Below are positions 50,021 to 58,259 of a stretch of 64,000 bases of DNA, one piece after another (the stretch's first letter is position 1; each line of letters starts with the position of its first letter). A program made the translations under genes and the position numbers. A model generated the notes under the pieces. That model did no database searches. It saw only the letters and a list, made by a program, of their open reading frames with translations, and was not told the DNA's origin. The stretch comes from Actinomycetes bacterium (GTDB lineage Bacteria; Actinomycetota; Acidimicrobiia; Acidimicrobiales; RAAP-2): the NCBI GenBank assembly GCA_021831035.1, contig JAKBNL010000010.1:1-64000 (forward strand), read 5' to 3'.

Positions 50021-50939
50021 CGTCTTCCGGCTGGGGCTCGTGGGGGCCGGCCGTATGGGCCGCACGCACCTCCGCGCCCTCTCCGGCACGCCCACGGCGG
50101 TCGTGGCCGTGGCCGAACCCGTCGCGCACCTCCGCTCGGCCGCGGCCGAGCAGTACGGCCTCGCGCCATTCGAATCGGTCGACGCGATGCTCGACGGCGG
50201 GGGGCTGGACGGAGTGCTCGTGGTCACGCCGAGCGCCACCCACCAGCGCGTCGTCGAGACCATCGTCGGCGCCGGGCTGCCGGTGCTTTGCGAGAAGCCC
50301 TGCGGCGTCTCGGTGGACGAGGCCCGTGCCGCCGCCGCGGCGGCCGAGCGGGCGGGCGTTGCCCTCCAGGTGGCGTACTGGCGTCGATTCGTGCCCGCCC
50401 TCTGGCGAATGCGCGAGCGCATCGGGGCCGGGGAGTTTGGCGAACTCCTGAGCGTGTCGAGCCTGCAGTGGGACGGCGAGCCCCCCGCGGCGGCCTTTCG
50501 CGCGAGTGGGGGAGGACTCTTCGTCGACATGGGCGTCCACGAGATCGACCAGGTCCGATGGCTCACCGGCGGGGAGTTCTCCGAGATCACGGCGGTGGCC
50601 GCCACGATCGTGACCGATCCCGACGCGAACGAGCCTGACGGAGCGCAGCTCCTTGGGCGGCTCAGCACGGGTGCGACCGCGTACGTCTCCTTGGGTCGCC
50701 ACTACCCCGGTGGCGACACCGCGACCGTCGAGGTCTTCGGCACACGCGGCCACGGCTACATACGGTTCCTGGATCCCGCTGATGGCGAGAGAGTCCAACT
50801 CGACGCCTTGGCGGCGCAGGCGGCCGCCTTCGCAGAGCTCGCCCGTGGTGGGGTCGCCGAGGGTGCATCGGCGGCGGACGCCGTCGCGGCCCTCGGCGTC
50901 GCCCTGGAGGCCTCCGCCCAGATAGTCCCACGTTCGTGA
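50010..50939 (+). CDS. Gfo/Idh/MocA oxidoreductase, inositol 2-dehydrogenase-like
   Basis: LGLVGAGRMGRTHLRALSG, VLCEKPCGVSVDEARAAA, FVDMGVHEIDQVRWL. Confidence 0.9.
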   Translation: MASDVFRLGLVGAGRMGRTHLRALSGTPTAVVAVAEPVAHLRSAAAEQYGLAPFESVDAMLDGGGLDGVLVVTPSATHQRVVETIVGAGLPVLCEKPCGVSVDEARAAAAAAERAGVALQVAYWRRFVPALWRMRERIGAGEFGELLSVSSLQWDGEPPAAAFRASGGGLFVDMGVHEIDQVRWLTGGEFSEITAVAATIVTDPDANEPDGAQLLGRLSTGATAYVSLGRHYPGGDTATVEVFGTRGHGYIRFLDPADGERVQLDALAAQAAAFAELARGGVAEGASAADAVAALGVALEASAQIVPRS

Positions 50940-52069
50940 TCGAACGACGGGTCGGGATCGTCGGCTACGGGGTGATGGGCCGGGCCCACGCCTACGCCTA
51001 TCGCACCGCGCCCCTCGTGCGCCCGCACGACACCCGCTTCGTCCCGGTCGTGATGTCCGGACGAGACGCCGAGCGGGTGCGCGACGTCGCGAGCGTCTTC
51101 GGCGCGGAGTCCGAATGCGACTGGCGGGCCCTCATCGAGCGCCCAGACGTGGACGTGGTCGACATCTGTACCCCGCCGGGCACCCACGCCGAGATCGCGA
51201 TCGCGGCCGCCGAGGCCGGTAAAGACGTCGTCTGCGAGAAGCCGTTGGCGCTGAATAGTCACGAGGCGGAGGCCGCCCTCACGGCGGTCCGCGGGGCCGG
51301 GGTGCGCCACGCGGTCGGCTTCAACTACCGCCGACTGCCCGCCCTCAGCCTCCTCGCTGAGCTCGTGCGCGACGGGGCCCTGGGTGAGGTTCGTCTCTTC
51401 CGGGGAACCTGGCTCTCCGATGAGTTCGTCGACCCCGCGACGCCCTTCGATTGGCGCTTCGATCGCTCTCTGGGGGGGACCACGATCGCCGACCTCGGCA
51501 GTCACCTTGTCGACCTCGCCACGTGGATCATTGGGCCGATCTCCGCCGTGGCGGCCACGTCCTCCACATTCGTCACCGAGCGTCCGGCGCCCCAGGGCCC
51601 GCGACCGGTCGAGATCGACGATGCCTCGTCGGCGCTGGTGCGCTTCGCCTCGGGGGCCCAGGGAACGCTGGAGATGGCCCGGAGCGCACCCCGACGCCCC
51701 TGCGACTTCGTCGTCGAGGTCAATGGCTCTGTAGGGACGGCTGTGTTCTCCTACGCACGCCTGAACGAGCTGTGGGTCGGCTCGACGGAGGACGACCCCC
51801 ATCTCTACGGTTTGCGGCGCGTCCGCGCTGAGATGCCGTCACACCCCGAGACGGGCGGATGGTGGCCGGTGGGCCAGGGCGTGGGCTACGACGCGAGCCT
51901 CGTCAACCAGGCCGCCGACCTTGCCGCCGCGTGGCCCGATGACTCCTACGACCCCGACTTCGCCCAGGGGGCAGCCGTCGTGAGGGTGTGCGAAGCCATC
52001 GAGCACGCCGCGGAACAAGGTCGCTGGGTGTCCGTCGAGCCGGAGGGTGTCGCCCACTCCTCGGGCTGA
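50936..52069 (+). CDS. Gfo/Idh/MocA oxidoreductase
   Basis: RVGIVGYGVMGRAHAYAYRTAP, VVCEKPLALNSHEAEAAL, IADLGSHLVDLATWI. Confidence 0.92.
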   Translation: MIERRVGIVGYGVMGRAHAYAYRTAPLVRPHDTRFVPVVMSGRDAERVRDVASVFGAESECDWRALIERPDVDVVDICTPPGTHAEIAIAAAEAGKDVVCEKPLALNSHEAEAALTAVRGAGVRHAVGFNYRRLPALSLLAELVRDGALGEVRLFRGTWLSDEFVDPATPFDWRFDRSLGGTTIADLGSHLVDLATWIIGPISAVAATSSTFVTERPAPQGPRPVEIDDASSALVRFASGAQGTLEMARSAPRRPCDFVVEVNGSVGTAVFSYARLNELWVGSTEDDPHLYGLRRVRAEMPSHPETGGWWPVGQGVGYDASLVNQAADLAAAWPDDSYDPDFAQGAAVVRVCEAIEHAAEQGRWVSVEPEGVAHSSG

Positions 52070-52070
52070 T

Positions 52071-52826
52071 TCACGCCGACGGCTCGGGCCTGTTCCCGTC
52101 ATCGGTGGAACCGCCAGGGGCGGTCGCGACCTCGGGGCCGGTGCCCGGGGACTCGAGTCCCGCAACGCTGACCGGCTCGTCCTCGGGCTCGGGCCTAGCC
52201 GACGCGGTGGTTCCGCCCGGGGTCTTGGCACGCGGATGTGGCTCGGGCTCGGGCTCGACCTGGACCGCGGGCTCGGGCTCGGGCTCGGGCTCGTCGAGGT
52301 GGGCCGAGTAGTCGAGGGGACCGGCGTCGGCGAAGCCCTGGCGGACCCCCTGGCCGGCCCGGCGGGCGAGCTGCTCGGGCTCGAAGAGCATCCAGTAGGC
52401 GTTGCGGGCGTGCCGGCGCGAGCGGTTCTCGAAGACCGAGGCCAGCACGACGGGGTCGTCGGCCTCGTCCTCGTGGACGAAGACCTCGAGGATGGGCGTC
52501 GAGGTCATGAGCTGGGCCCACATGATCCCGAGGGAGGCCTCGTGGGCGCACTGTTTGTCGATGGGCGCCGAGCCCGGCATCCCGAGGGCCACCACGACGT
52601 CGGCGCCCTCGCGCTCGATCATGCGCTTGGCCGCCACGGCGAGGTCCTTGAAGCCCGGCACGGTCTGGCTGCGCACGACGAAGCGCGAGCCGTACCCGGG
52701 GCAGTCGGCTAGTTCGGCGCGCGCCGCCGCGCCCATGTCGTAGCGGGCGAACATCGTGTCGATCACCCCGACGACGGCCGGGCGGTCTTCCGCCTCGTCC
52801 TTCGCCCTCTCCTTCTTCTTCGCCAC
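52071..52826 (-). CDS. ribC: Archaeal-type riboflavin synthase with Glu/Pro-rich C-terminal extension
   Basis: GVIDTMFARYDMG, TVPGFKDLAVAAKRMIEREGADVVVALGMPGSAPIDKQCAHEASLGIMWAQLMTSTPILEVFVHEDEA, RQGFADAGP; GTG start 52826 with SD GAGGAGG. Confidence 0.85.
   Translation of the reverse strand: MAKKKERAKDEAEDRPAVVGVIDTMFARYDMGAAARAELADCPGYGSRFVVRSQTVPGFKDLAVAAKRMIEREGADVVVALGMPGSAPIDKQCAHEASLGIMWAQLMTSTPILEVFVHEDEADDPVVLASVFENRSRRHARNAYWMLFEPEQLARRAGQGVRQGFADAGPLDYSAHLDEPEPEPEPAVQVEPEPEPHPRAKTPGGTTASARPEPEDEPVSVAGLESPGTGPEVATAPGGSTDDGNRPEPSA
52241..52293. repeat. GGGCTC hexanucleotide runs encoding the (EP)n tail of the riboflavin synthase
   Basis: gctcgggctcgggctcg ... gctcgggctcgggctcgggctcg. 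Confidence 0.9.
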
Positions 52827-52901
52827 CTCGGCCTCCTCGAGCCCCAGTGTAGGGAGGTCCCGGGGGTCCGACCTAGGGTGGCCTCGGCGAAAGGGGCGAG
52901 C

Positions 52902-54206
52902 GTGGCCTGGGACTTCTCGACCGACGAGGCCTTCGCGGCCGACCTCGAATGGATGCGCGAGGTGGTGCGTGAGGAGGTGGAGCCGCTCGAGACCCTGGAC
53001 CTCACCCGCGACCAGCTGCTCGCCCTCATCGCCCCGATCCAAGAGCGGGTGCGCGCGCGCGGCCTCTGGGCCGCCCACCTGCCGCCGGCCCTCGGGGGGA
53101 CGGGCTTCGGCCAGGTGCGCCTCGGGCTGATGCACGAGATCCTCGGGCGCAGCCCCTACGGCCCGGTCGTCTTCGGCAACAACGCCCCCGACAGCGGCAA
53201 CGCCGAGCTGCTGGCCGTGGCGATGGAGATGACCGGGCGCACCGACATCGAGGACCGCTGGCTGCGCCCGCTGCTCGAGGGCCGGCTGCGCTCCGGCTTC
53301 TCGATGACCGAGCCCGAGACGGCCGGCAGCGACCCGCGTCTCCTGCGGACCCGGGCGGTGCGCGACGGGGACGAGTGGGTGATCTCCGGCCACAAGTGGT
53401 ACACGACGAACGGGTCGGTGGCCGACCTGCTCATCGTGATGGCGGTGACGAACCCCGACGTCAGCCCGTACCAGGGCAGCTCGATGTTCGTGGTGCCGGC
53501 CGCGACCCCGGGGGTGCGCATCGTGCGCGACGTCGGCTCGATGGACGAGCCCCGGGTCACCTACGGGCGCTTCGGCAACCACGCCGAGATCTACTACGAC
53601 GAGGTGCGCGTCCCCCTCGACCACCTAGTCGGCCCGGATGGCTCGGGCTTCGCCCTGGCCCAGGCCCGCCTGGGGCCCGGGCGCATCCACCACTGCATGC
53701 GCTGGCTGGGCCAGGCCAGCCGCGCCTTCGACATGATGTGCGAGCGCGCGAAGAGCCGCTACACCCACGGGTCGCTGCTCGCCGACAAGCAGACGGTCCA
53801 GAACTGGATCGCCGACTCGGCGGCCGAGATGCACGCCGCCCGACTGATGACCCTGCACGCGGCCTGGACGATCGACCAGCGCGGCGCCGCCGGCGCCCGC
53901 GACGAGATCGCCATGATCAAGTACTTCGGGGCGAAGGTCCTGCACGACGTGGTCGACCGGGCCCTGCAGGTCCACGGGGCGCTCGGCTACTCGGCCGACC
54001 TGCCGCTCGAGGCGATGTACCGCGCGGCGCGCGCGGCGCGCATCTACGACGGCCCCGACGAGGTGCACCGCCAGAGCGTCGCGCGCCACACCCTCGCGCG
54101 CTACGAGGCCCGCGAGGTGCCCCGCGAGTACGTGCCGGCGCGGCGCGCGGCCGCCCTCGCGCGCTACGCCGAGGCCCTCGAGCTCTTAGAGGCCGAGTCG
54201 GTCTAG
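52902..54206 (+). CDS. Acyl-CoA dehydrogenase family protein
   Basis: SMTEPETAGSDPRLLRTRA, HKWYTTNGSVADLLIVMAVT, ALQVHGALGYSADLPLEAMYRAARAARIYDGPDEVHRQSVAR. Confidence 0.94.
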   Translation: MAWDFSTDEAFAADLEWMREVVREEVEPLETLDLTRDQLLALIAPIQERVRARGLWAAHLPPALGGTGFGQVRLGLMHEILGRSPYGPVVFGNNAPDSGNAELLAVAMEMTGRTDIEDRWLRPLLEGRLRSGFSMTEPETAGSDPRLLRTRAVRDGDEWVISGHKWYTTNGSVADLLIVMAVTNPDVSPYQGSSMFVVPAATPGVRIVRDVGSMDEPRVTYGRFGNHAEIYYDEVRVPLDHLVGPDGSGFALAQARLGPGRIHHCMRWLGQASRAFDMMCERAKSRYTHGSLLADKQTVQNWIADSAAEMHAARLMTLHAAWTIDQRGAAGARDEIAMIKYFGAKVLHDVVDRALQVHGALGYSADLPLEAMYRAARAARIYDGPDEVHRQSVARHTLARYEAREVPREYVPARRAAALARYAEALELLEAESV

Positions 54207-55153
54207 CGCGGCGCGAGGCCCGCGACGGCGTCGGCCAGCTCGACGCCCACCGGCACGACGGCCAGGATCGGCACCTCGACGCCCGCCTCGCCGTAGCGCG
54301 TGACGTGCTCGCGGCACGCCTCGAAGGGTCCGTGGACGATGAGCTCGTCGACGACGGCGTCGGGGATGACCTCGTTGGCCCGGGCCCGGTCGCCCGCGGC
54401 CCACGCCTCCCACATCGGCGTGAGCGCCTCGGTGCGTCCGAGCCAACGGTGGAACTCGGCGTAGGCCGGCACCGTGAGGTACGACGAGATCATGCGCCGC
54501 CCGACGCGCCGGGCGAGGTCGGCGTCGGCCGTCGGCACCACGAAGAGTCGAGCCGCGACGGTTCCGGCGCCGACCTCGGCCCGACAACGCGCGACGTCGT
54601 CGGCCCCGAGCCAGTTGAGGATCGCGCCGTCGGCCTCGCGCCCGGCGAGGCGCAGCATGCCGGGACGCAGGGCCGCGAGGAAGACCTCGGGAACGTGGGT
54701 GACCGGCCGAGAGAGCCGGAAGCCCTTGACGGCGAAGGTCTCGTAGGTCTCATCGACGCGCTCGCCGGCGAGGGCCGTGCGCAGGAACCTCAGCGTGTCG
54801 CGGGTGCGCGCGTAGGGCCGGTCGAAGGGGACGGCGTTCCAGCGCTCGACGACCGCGGGGGAGGAGGCGCCCAGTCCCAGGGTGAATCGCCCCTCGGAGA
54901 GCTCGCTCATCGCCGCGGCCGTCATGGCGAGCAGGCCCGGGCCGCGGGTGAAGGCGGGCACCACCGCGACCCCGAGGCGCAGGCGGGGTTCGGTCACCGC
55001 CGCCAGCGCCAGGGGGGTCATCCCGTCGGCGCCGTCGACCTCGGCCGACCAGACGTCGGTGTAGCCGAGGTCGGCCAGGCGCCGGTACCAGTCGCGGTGC
55101 TCGGGCAGGCTCACCCCGTCGAAGGGGACGGTGATGCCGTAGCGGCCGCTCAC
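54203..55153 (-). CDS. LLM-class (F420-dependent-type) oxidoreductase
   Basis: RRLADLGYTDVWSAEVDGADGMTPLALAAVTEPRLRLGVAVVPAFTRGPGLLAMTAAAMSELSEGRFTLGLGASSP. Confidence 0.92.
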   Translation of the reverse strand: MSGRYGITVPFDGVSLPEHRDWYRRLADLGYTDVWSAEVDGADGMTPLALAAVTEPRLRLGVAVVPAFTRGPGLLAMTAAAMSELSEGRFTLGLGASSPAVVERWNAVPFDRPYARTRDTLRFLRTALAGERVDETYETFAVKGFRLSRPVTHVPEVFLAALRPGMLRLAGREADGAILNWLGADDVARCRAEVGAGTVAARLFVVPTADADLARRVGRRMISSYLTVPAYAEFHRWLGRTEALTPMWEAWAAGDRARANEVIPDAVVDELIVHGPFEACREHVTRYGEAGVEVPILAVVPVGVELADAVAGLAPR

Positions 55154-55929
55154 GCGAGGTAGTCCCGTCCGCGCGAGGGCGGCACCTCGACGCCGCGGCG
55201 CTCGAGGTCTTTCTCCCAGCGCTCGATGATGGTCTCGATCACCGCGGCCCGGGCGTAGTGCTTGTTCTCGGCCGGGATGAGATCCCAGTGGGCGTGGGCG
55301 TGGTCGGTCCACTCGACCATGTCGGCGAGGCAGCGCAGGTAGGCGGGGCGGCCCTCGCGGTTGCGCCAGTCGTCCTCGGTCAGCTTCCACTGCTTCATCG
55401 GGTCCTGGGCGCGCTCCTCGAAGCGGCGCAGCTGCTCGTGCGCCGACACGTGCAGCCAGATCTTGACGATCGTGGCGCCGTCGTCGACCAGCATCCGCTC
55501 GAACTCGACGATCTCGGCGGCCGAGCGCTTCGCCGTCTTGTCGTCGATCAGTCCCTCGACCCGCTCGACGAGGAGCCGGCCGTACCAGGAGCGGTCGAAG
55601 ACCGTCATCTCGCCGCGCCCGGGCACGTCGCGGCTGAAGCGCCAGAGGAAGTGGTGGCGCAGCTCCTCCTCGGTCGGGGCGGCGACCGGTCGCACCAGGA
55701 CGTGGCGAGGGTCGAGCCCCCCCGTGAGGCGCCGGATGGCTCCGCCCTTGCCGGCGGCGTCGAAGCCCTCGAAGAGCACGGCGACGCCGGGCCCGAGCTG
55801 GTGGGGCGGGAGCAGCCCGGCGGTGAGGAGGCGCAGGTGGGTGAGGCGACGCTGGCCGGCGAGGACCCGCTTCTCGGACTCCTCCTTGGAGAGGGACTGG
55901 GTGAGGTCGATGTCGTCGATCCGTCCCAT
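55150..55929 (-). CDS. ppk2: Polyphosphate kinase 2 family protein
   Basis: AVLFEGFDAAGKGGAIRRLT, FDRSWYGRLLVERVEG, KIWLHVSAHEQLRRFEERAQDPMKQWKLTEDDW. Confidence 0.96.
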   Translation of the reverse strand: MGRIDDIDLTQSLSKEESEKRVLAGQRRLTHLRLLTAGLLPPHQLGPGVAVLFEGFDAAGKGGAIRRLTGGLDPRHVLVRPVAAPTEEELRHHFLWRFSRDVPGRGEMTVFDRSWYGRLLVERVEGLIDDKTAKRSAAEIVEFERMLVDDGATIVKIWLHVSAHEQLRRFEERAQDPMKQWKLTEDDWRNREGRPAYLRCLADMVEWTDHAHAHWDLIPAENKHYARAAVIETIIERWEKDLERRGVEVPPSRGRDYLA

Positions 55930-55943
55930 CGAGCCTCCCGCGC

Positions 55944-58223
55944 TCACTGTAGCGAGGCGTGGGCCCCGCGCCCCGGCCATCGCGGCACGAAGCGGCGCCG
56001 CTCGTTCACGACCGAGCCCAGGAGGAAGAGCACGCCGAGGAACCCGGCGAGCAGGGCCAGGTGCTCGTGGGGTGGCAGGAACCGGTAGGTCACCCTCGAG
56101 GTCCCGGCGGGCACCGCGACCTGCTGGTAGACGCCGTCCAGGGTGGTGAGCGGCGTGGCCTTCCCGTTCACCGTGGCGCTCCAGCCCTTCATCGAGAGCT
56201 CGAGACGGGTGAGGGTGGTGGCGCTCGCGCAGTGGACGGTCGCCTGGTCGAGGGTGGCGCTCGACACCGTGCACGACGGGTTGGCGGTGGAGAAGAAGGG
56301 GCGGGGGTGGGGCATCGCGTAGATGGTGGCGAGCCCCACCGAGTCGGAGAAGACCCGGCGCACCCCGAGGCGGGTGAGGCGCGGGTCGATCGGCACCCGG
56401 GTGTTCATGAGCAGGTACTTCACCCCGGCCGCCTCGTAGTTCTTGAAGTGCCTGACGACCTGGTCCTCGAGCGCGACGATGCCGGCCCGGCCGCCCTTCA
56501 CGGTGAACTGGTTGCCCGGGTTGAGGCCGGAGTAGAGGCGGTCCTCGATGTAGTTCTTGAAGGACTTGGGGAACGGCAGGTCGATCGCCGAGAGCTCGTT
56601 GAGCGAGAAGTACGAGCCCCAGTTCGGGTAGAGGACGGCGAGGTCCAAGAAGCGCCCCTCGCCCTGGTGGGTCTGGAGGTAGGTGATGGGGGCGGTGTCG
56701 AGGGTGATCTGCTTGGGCGACTCGGCCGTGGGGACGAAGAAGAGCACCACGGCCTCGCCGGCCATGATCACCGCGAGCAGCCACGGCACCACCCGCCAGC
56801 GCGCGGTGAGGGCGAGGACCGAGACGGCCAGCACCAGCGCCAGGGCGATGAAGGGCAGCAGGTCGAGGCCGATCTGGATGATGGCCTTCTTGTGGGTGAG
56901 GGGGACCCCGACGTTGTGCGAGCGCGCCGCGAGCGCGCAGTAGGCGAGGAGCAACGTCGTGGCGATCGTGCCGGTGAGCAGTAGGCGCCGGGACCGGGCC
57001 CGGGCGATCAGGTCGGCGAAGCCGAGCCCGGCCAGCACCACCACGGCGACCTCCACGCTCGGCATGATGTAGCGCGGGAACGAGGACGAGCTCACCAGCG
57101 GGATCACGTTCCACAGGTCCCGCGTGCGGGCGAGGTCGAGCGCCCCGGCGAGGCCGAGGACGCACCAGAGGGCGAGCAGGATCCGCAGGGGCCGGTGGCG
57201 CGGGCCGAACAGACCGACGAAGGCGAGCACCAGCGTGGTCGTGGTGAGGTAGCCGCCGATTCCGGCCCAGGCGTTGGCGACGTTGGGGTTGGAGAAGATC
57301 GTCCCGTAGACGTAGGGGTCGAAGAACATCGAGAAGGTGTAGCCCGGCAGCCGGCTGATCCCGTCGACGGCCGCGGTGTGGCTGCCGATGTAGGCGACCT
57401 TCAAGAAGTCCTCGAAGGGCACGAGGACCGGCAGGGCGAGGACCACCCCCACGACGCCCCCCGTGGCCAGGCGGCGCAGCGCCCGGGGCCGGCGCGCGGG
57501 GGGCAGCGAGAAGAGCCGCACCACCGCCCACGCCCCGCAGAAGAGGCCGTCGAGGTAGGCGACCTCGGGGAAGCCCGCGTATATCGACAGGGCGAGCGCG
57601 ATCGCCGCCACGTACCACCCCCGCTGGGTGGCGCTCGCGGTCGAGTCGAGGATCATCTCGACGCCGAGCAGCAGCATCGGCAAGAACGCGACCGGGTTGA
57701 GCACGGCGTTGCCCAGCCAGGCGTAGGTGCCGTTGAGAGCGAAGACCATGGCGACCCCGGTCGCCGCGAGCGTCGGCACCGACAGGCGCCGGGCCAGGTA
57801 GTAGGTCGAGATCCCGGCGATCACCTCGAGCGTGAGGTGGAACCACAAGAGACCCGCGTTGAGCCCGAAGAGCAGGGTGAGCGGGAAGAAGGCGGCCGAC
57901 TGCATCTCGCCGAGCAGGGGCTGGCCGAGGCCCTCGAAGTAGTTCCACCAGGGCCAGTGACCGTGGAGCAGGTCCATCGCCGCGAGGTGGCCCTCGGACA
58001 CGGTGACGAAGCCGACGTTCGGGTCGATCATCGGCCGGCCACAGGTGATCCGGCAGAGCTGGTGGGAGATCCCGGCGGTCCACGAGATGGGGTCGTTGTT
58101 CGCCAGTCGCAGCACGAACATCCCGTTGCCGAGGAGCACCACGAGCACGATCGCCACCAGCGGCCAGACCGGGGGTGGGACGCGCCCGATGAGGTCGGCG
58201 ACGCGCGCCCGGGCCGAGGTCAC
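55944..58223 (-). CDS. YfhO-like multi-TM membrane protein (GT-C-like)
   Basis: GHWPWWNYFEGLGQPLLGEMQSAAFFPLTLLFGL, many TM segments, C-terminal extracytoplasmic domain with a last TM. Confidence 0.85.
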   Translation of the reverse strand: MTSARARVADLIGRVPPPVWPLVAIVLVVLLGNGMFVLRLANNDPISWTAGISHQLCRITCGRPMIDPNVGFVTVSEGHLAAMDLLHGHWPWWNYFEGLGQPLLGEMQSAAFFPLTLLFGLNAGLLWFHLTLEVIAGISTYYLARRLSVPTLAATGVAMVFALNGTYAWLGNAVLNPVAFLPMLLLGVEMILDSTASATQRGWYVAAIALALSIYAGFPEVAYLDGLFCGAWAVVRLFSLPPARRPRALRRLATGGVVGVVLALPVLVPFEDFLKVAYIGSHTAAVDGISRLPGYTFSMFFDPYVYGTIFSNPNVANAWAGIGGYLTTTTLVLAFVGLFGPRHRPLRILLALWCVLGLAGALDLARTRDLWNVIPLVSSSSFPRYIMPSVEVAVVVLAGLGFADLIARARSRRLLLTGTIATTLLLAYCALAARSHNVGVPLTHKKAIIQIGLDLLPFIALALVLAVSVLALTARWRVVPWLLAVIMAGEAVVLFFVPTAESPKQITLDTAPITYLQTHQGEGRFLDLAVLYPNWGSYFSLNELSAIDLPFPKSFKNYIEDRLYSGLNPGNQFTVKGGRAGIVALEDQVVRHFKNYEAAGVKYLLMNTRVPIDPRLTRLGVRRVFSDSVGLATIYAMPHPRPFFSTANPSCTVSSATLDQATVHCASATTLTRLELSMKGWSATVNGKATPLTTLDGVYQQVAVPAGTSRVTYRFLPPHEHLALLAGFLGVLFLLGSVVNERRRFVPRWPGRGAHASLQ

Positions 58224-58229
58224 CGTCTC

Positions 58230-58235
58230 AGGCTA
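58230..58235 (-). promoter_or_regulatory. Putative -10 box TAGCCT, 6 nt before GTG at 58223
   Basis: Minus strand TAGCCT-gagacg-GTG. Confidence 0.5.
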
Positions 58236-58259
58236 CAAGGGCGCCCGCCCGGGTCCGGG

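Noticed and set aside
52241-52293. Possible CRISPR-like or regulatory repeat (GGGCTC)n
   Set aside because: Short contiguous hexamers in frame inside a CDS tail, no spacers; treated as coding low complexity.
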